Origin: a bacterium
GTDB lineage: Bacteria > Bacteroidota > Ignavibacteria > Kapaibacteriales > Kapaibacteriaceae
Reading direction: 5' to 3'
Length of the DNA: 42,903 nucleotides
Assembly (NCBI GenBank): GCA_024711065.1
Contig: JANJTN010000076.1
Coordinates: 1 to 42,903 of the forward strand
The notes beneath the pieces are model-generated. The model worked only from the letters and a program-made list of their open reading frames with translations, ran no database searches and had not been told where the DNA came from. Shown in pieces: positions 42,366 through 42,903 of this stretch. The position numbers and the translations under genes were made by a program. Positions within the stretch are counted from its first letter, which is position 1. Every line of letters begins with the position of its first letter.

Positions 42366-42903
42366 TACTGTGGCGGACATCATCGCTCCGTAGCGAAGTC
42401 CACGCGTACTCACGGTGCACGAGGCAACGTGGAGGTGACGAAGGATCTCCGACAGAATCAGTGTACCGGCCGGAAGTACGTCCGCTCTTCGTGGGTGAAT
42501 ACCGGGTAGTTGCGCCAACTCGTCCAGACGCATGTAGCGGAGCCGCTCGGCCCAAGTCGACACGGTTCCACTGGACAGCACGGTCCCTTCGATCACAGCC
42601 TGATGGGCATCGGTCACGCCCAGCTCCAGTGCGGCCAGCGCCACGGGCGTACCGGCCACGGCCACCACATCGGGCACCGATGGCAGTGTTGAAAGGGGCT
42701 CACGGAAGGCCGCGTCGATCAAGGATGTGGCGGCGGCATAGACCTCGTCCGAGATCGGACGAACGCGAAACAGGTGATCGGTTAGCCGCACCACGCCTAC
42801 ATCCACACTCACGGCGTGGGAGAACGTCCCGTCCTGTCCGTACGAACACTCCGTACTGCCGCCACCGATATCGATCACGATCACCGGCCCGGCATGATGA
42901 GCC
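42339..42903 (-). CDS. Ppx/GppA exopolyphosphatase-family protein, C-terminal part
   Basis: 188 codons; the N-terminus lies beyond the window. It opens at the phosphate-binding motif VIVIDIGGGSTECSYG. The ASKHA second half follows: VDVGVVRLTDHL, VVAVAGTPVALAAL and PAGTLILSEILRHL, ending GLRYGAMM as usual for the short Ppx/GppA form. It hydrolyses polyphosphate or pppGpp. The last residues GRDGRTGR and the TAG stop are read from the 13-bp repeat at 42301-42365, so the original C-terminus was replaced or extended. Confidence 0.85.
   Translation of the reverse strand, partial: AHHAGPVIVIDIGGGSTECSYGQDGTFSHAVSVDVGVVRLTDHLFRVRPISDEVYAAATSLIDAAFREPLSTLPSVPDVVAVAGTPVALAALELGVTDAHQAVIEGTVLSSGTVSTWAERLRYMRLDELAQLPGIHPRRADVLPAGTLILSEILRHLHVASCTVSTRGLRYGAMMSATVGRDGRTGR

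Overview
This 42.9 kb window is a continuous, gene-dense piece of bacterial chromosome. I estimate GC near 60% by eye. No phage, insertion sequence, CRISPR array or plasmid function is visible. Several features suggest a Bacteroidota/Chlorobi-group relative, possibly Kapabacteria-like: -7 boxes of the TAnnTTTG type in front of several genes, a DUF4153 membrane protein, a 7TMR-DISM/SpoIIE phosphatase, an OmpA protein with propeller-like repeats, and a tmRNA tag ending in AA that resembles the Chlorobium tag. The lineage is inference; no 16S rRNA gene lies here.

Layout. Positions 1-3734 (+): end of an oligopeptide ABC ATPase, a BamA/TamA-like barrel protein, a TonB-C protein and a histone-deacetylase-like hydrolase, tightly packed. 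3731-5779: a TraB/GumN protein (-) and, divergent from it, a TPR lipid- or periplasm-directed protein (+). 5795-10595 (+): secG with a terminator, an MCC-beta-like carboxyltransferase, and a large FAD/4Fe-4S D-lactate dehydrogenase. 10620-13203: a membrane glycosyltransferase (-) and a MATE exporter (+), divergent. 13264-14775 (+): an ECF sigma factor, a membrane partner and a Spy-like periplasmic protein. 14825-19868 (-): NupC, DnaE and a small PHA-system-like protein. 19879-21656 (-): phosphonate-type ABC permease and ATPase. 21697-22700 (-): a second ECF sigma factor with a two-TM partner. 22819-25491 (+): a DUF6249-like membrane protein, cmk, ispH and tmRNA. 25500-27725 (-): tRNA-Gly, a terminator, and the 7TM/SpoIIE phosphatase. 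27877-29826 (+): a GH57 enzyme. 29823-33011 (-): recA and a recX reading frame that runs into an OmpA-like protein. 33180-39263 (+): comEC, pgeF and a fused 2-oxoglutarate dehydrogenase (Kgd type). 39428-42903 (-): a secreted protein, a DUF4153 protein and the end of a Ppx/GppA phosphatase.

Most genes are housekeeping, so the unusual signals are at DNA level. The 8-mer ARGGGGCT occurs about 34 times on both strands, against roughly 4 expected from composition, at a density like that of DNA-uptake sequences. Short tandem repeats (AATGGGG, TCACAGC/CAACAGC, TACCGTCCCGTCC) sit at gene ends, and one supplies the last codons and stop of the Ppx gene. Several -7 boxes lie 0-9 nt before start codons, which would give leaderless mRNAs. 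The recX-OmpA frame is a single uninterrupted ORF.

All counts were made by eye and no database search was possible. Gene starts were chosen from signal peptides, family N-termini and upstream boxes.
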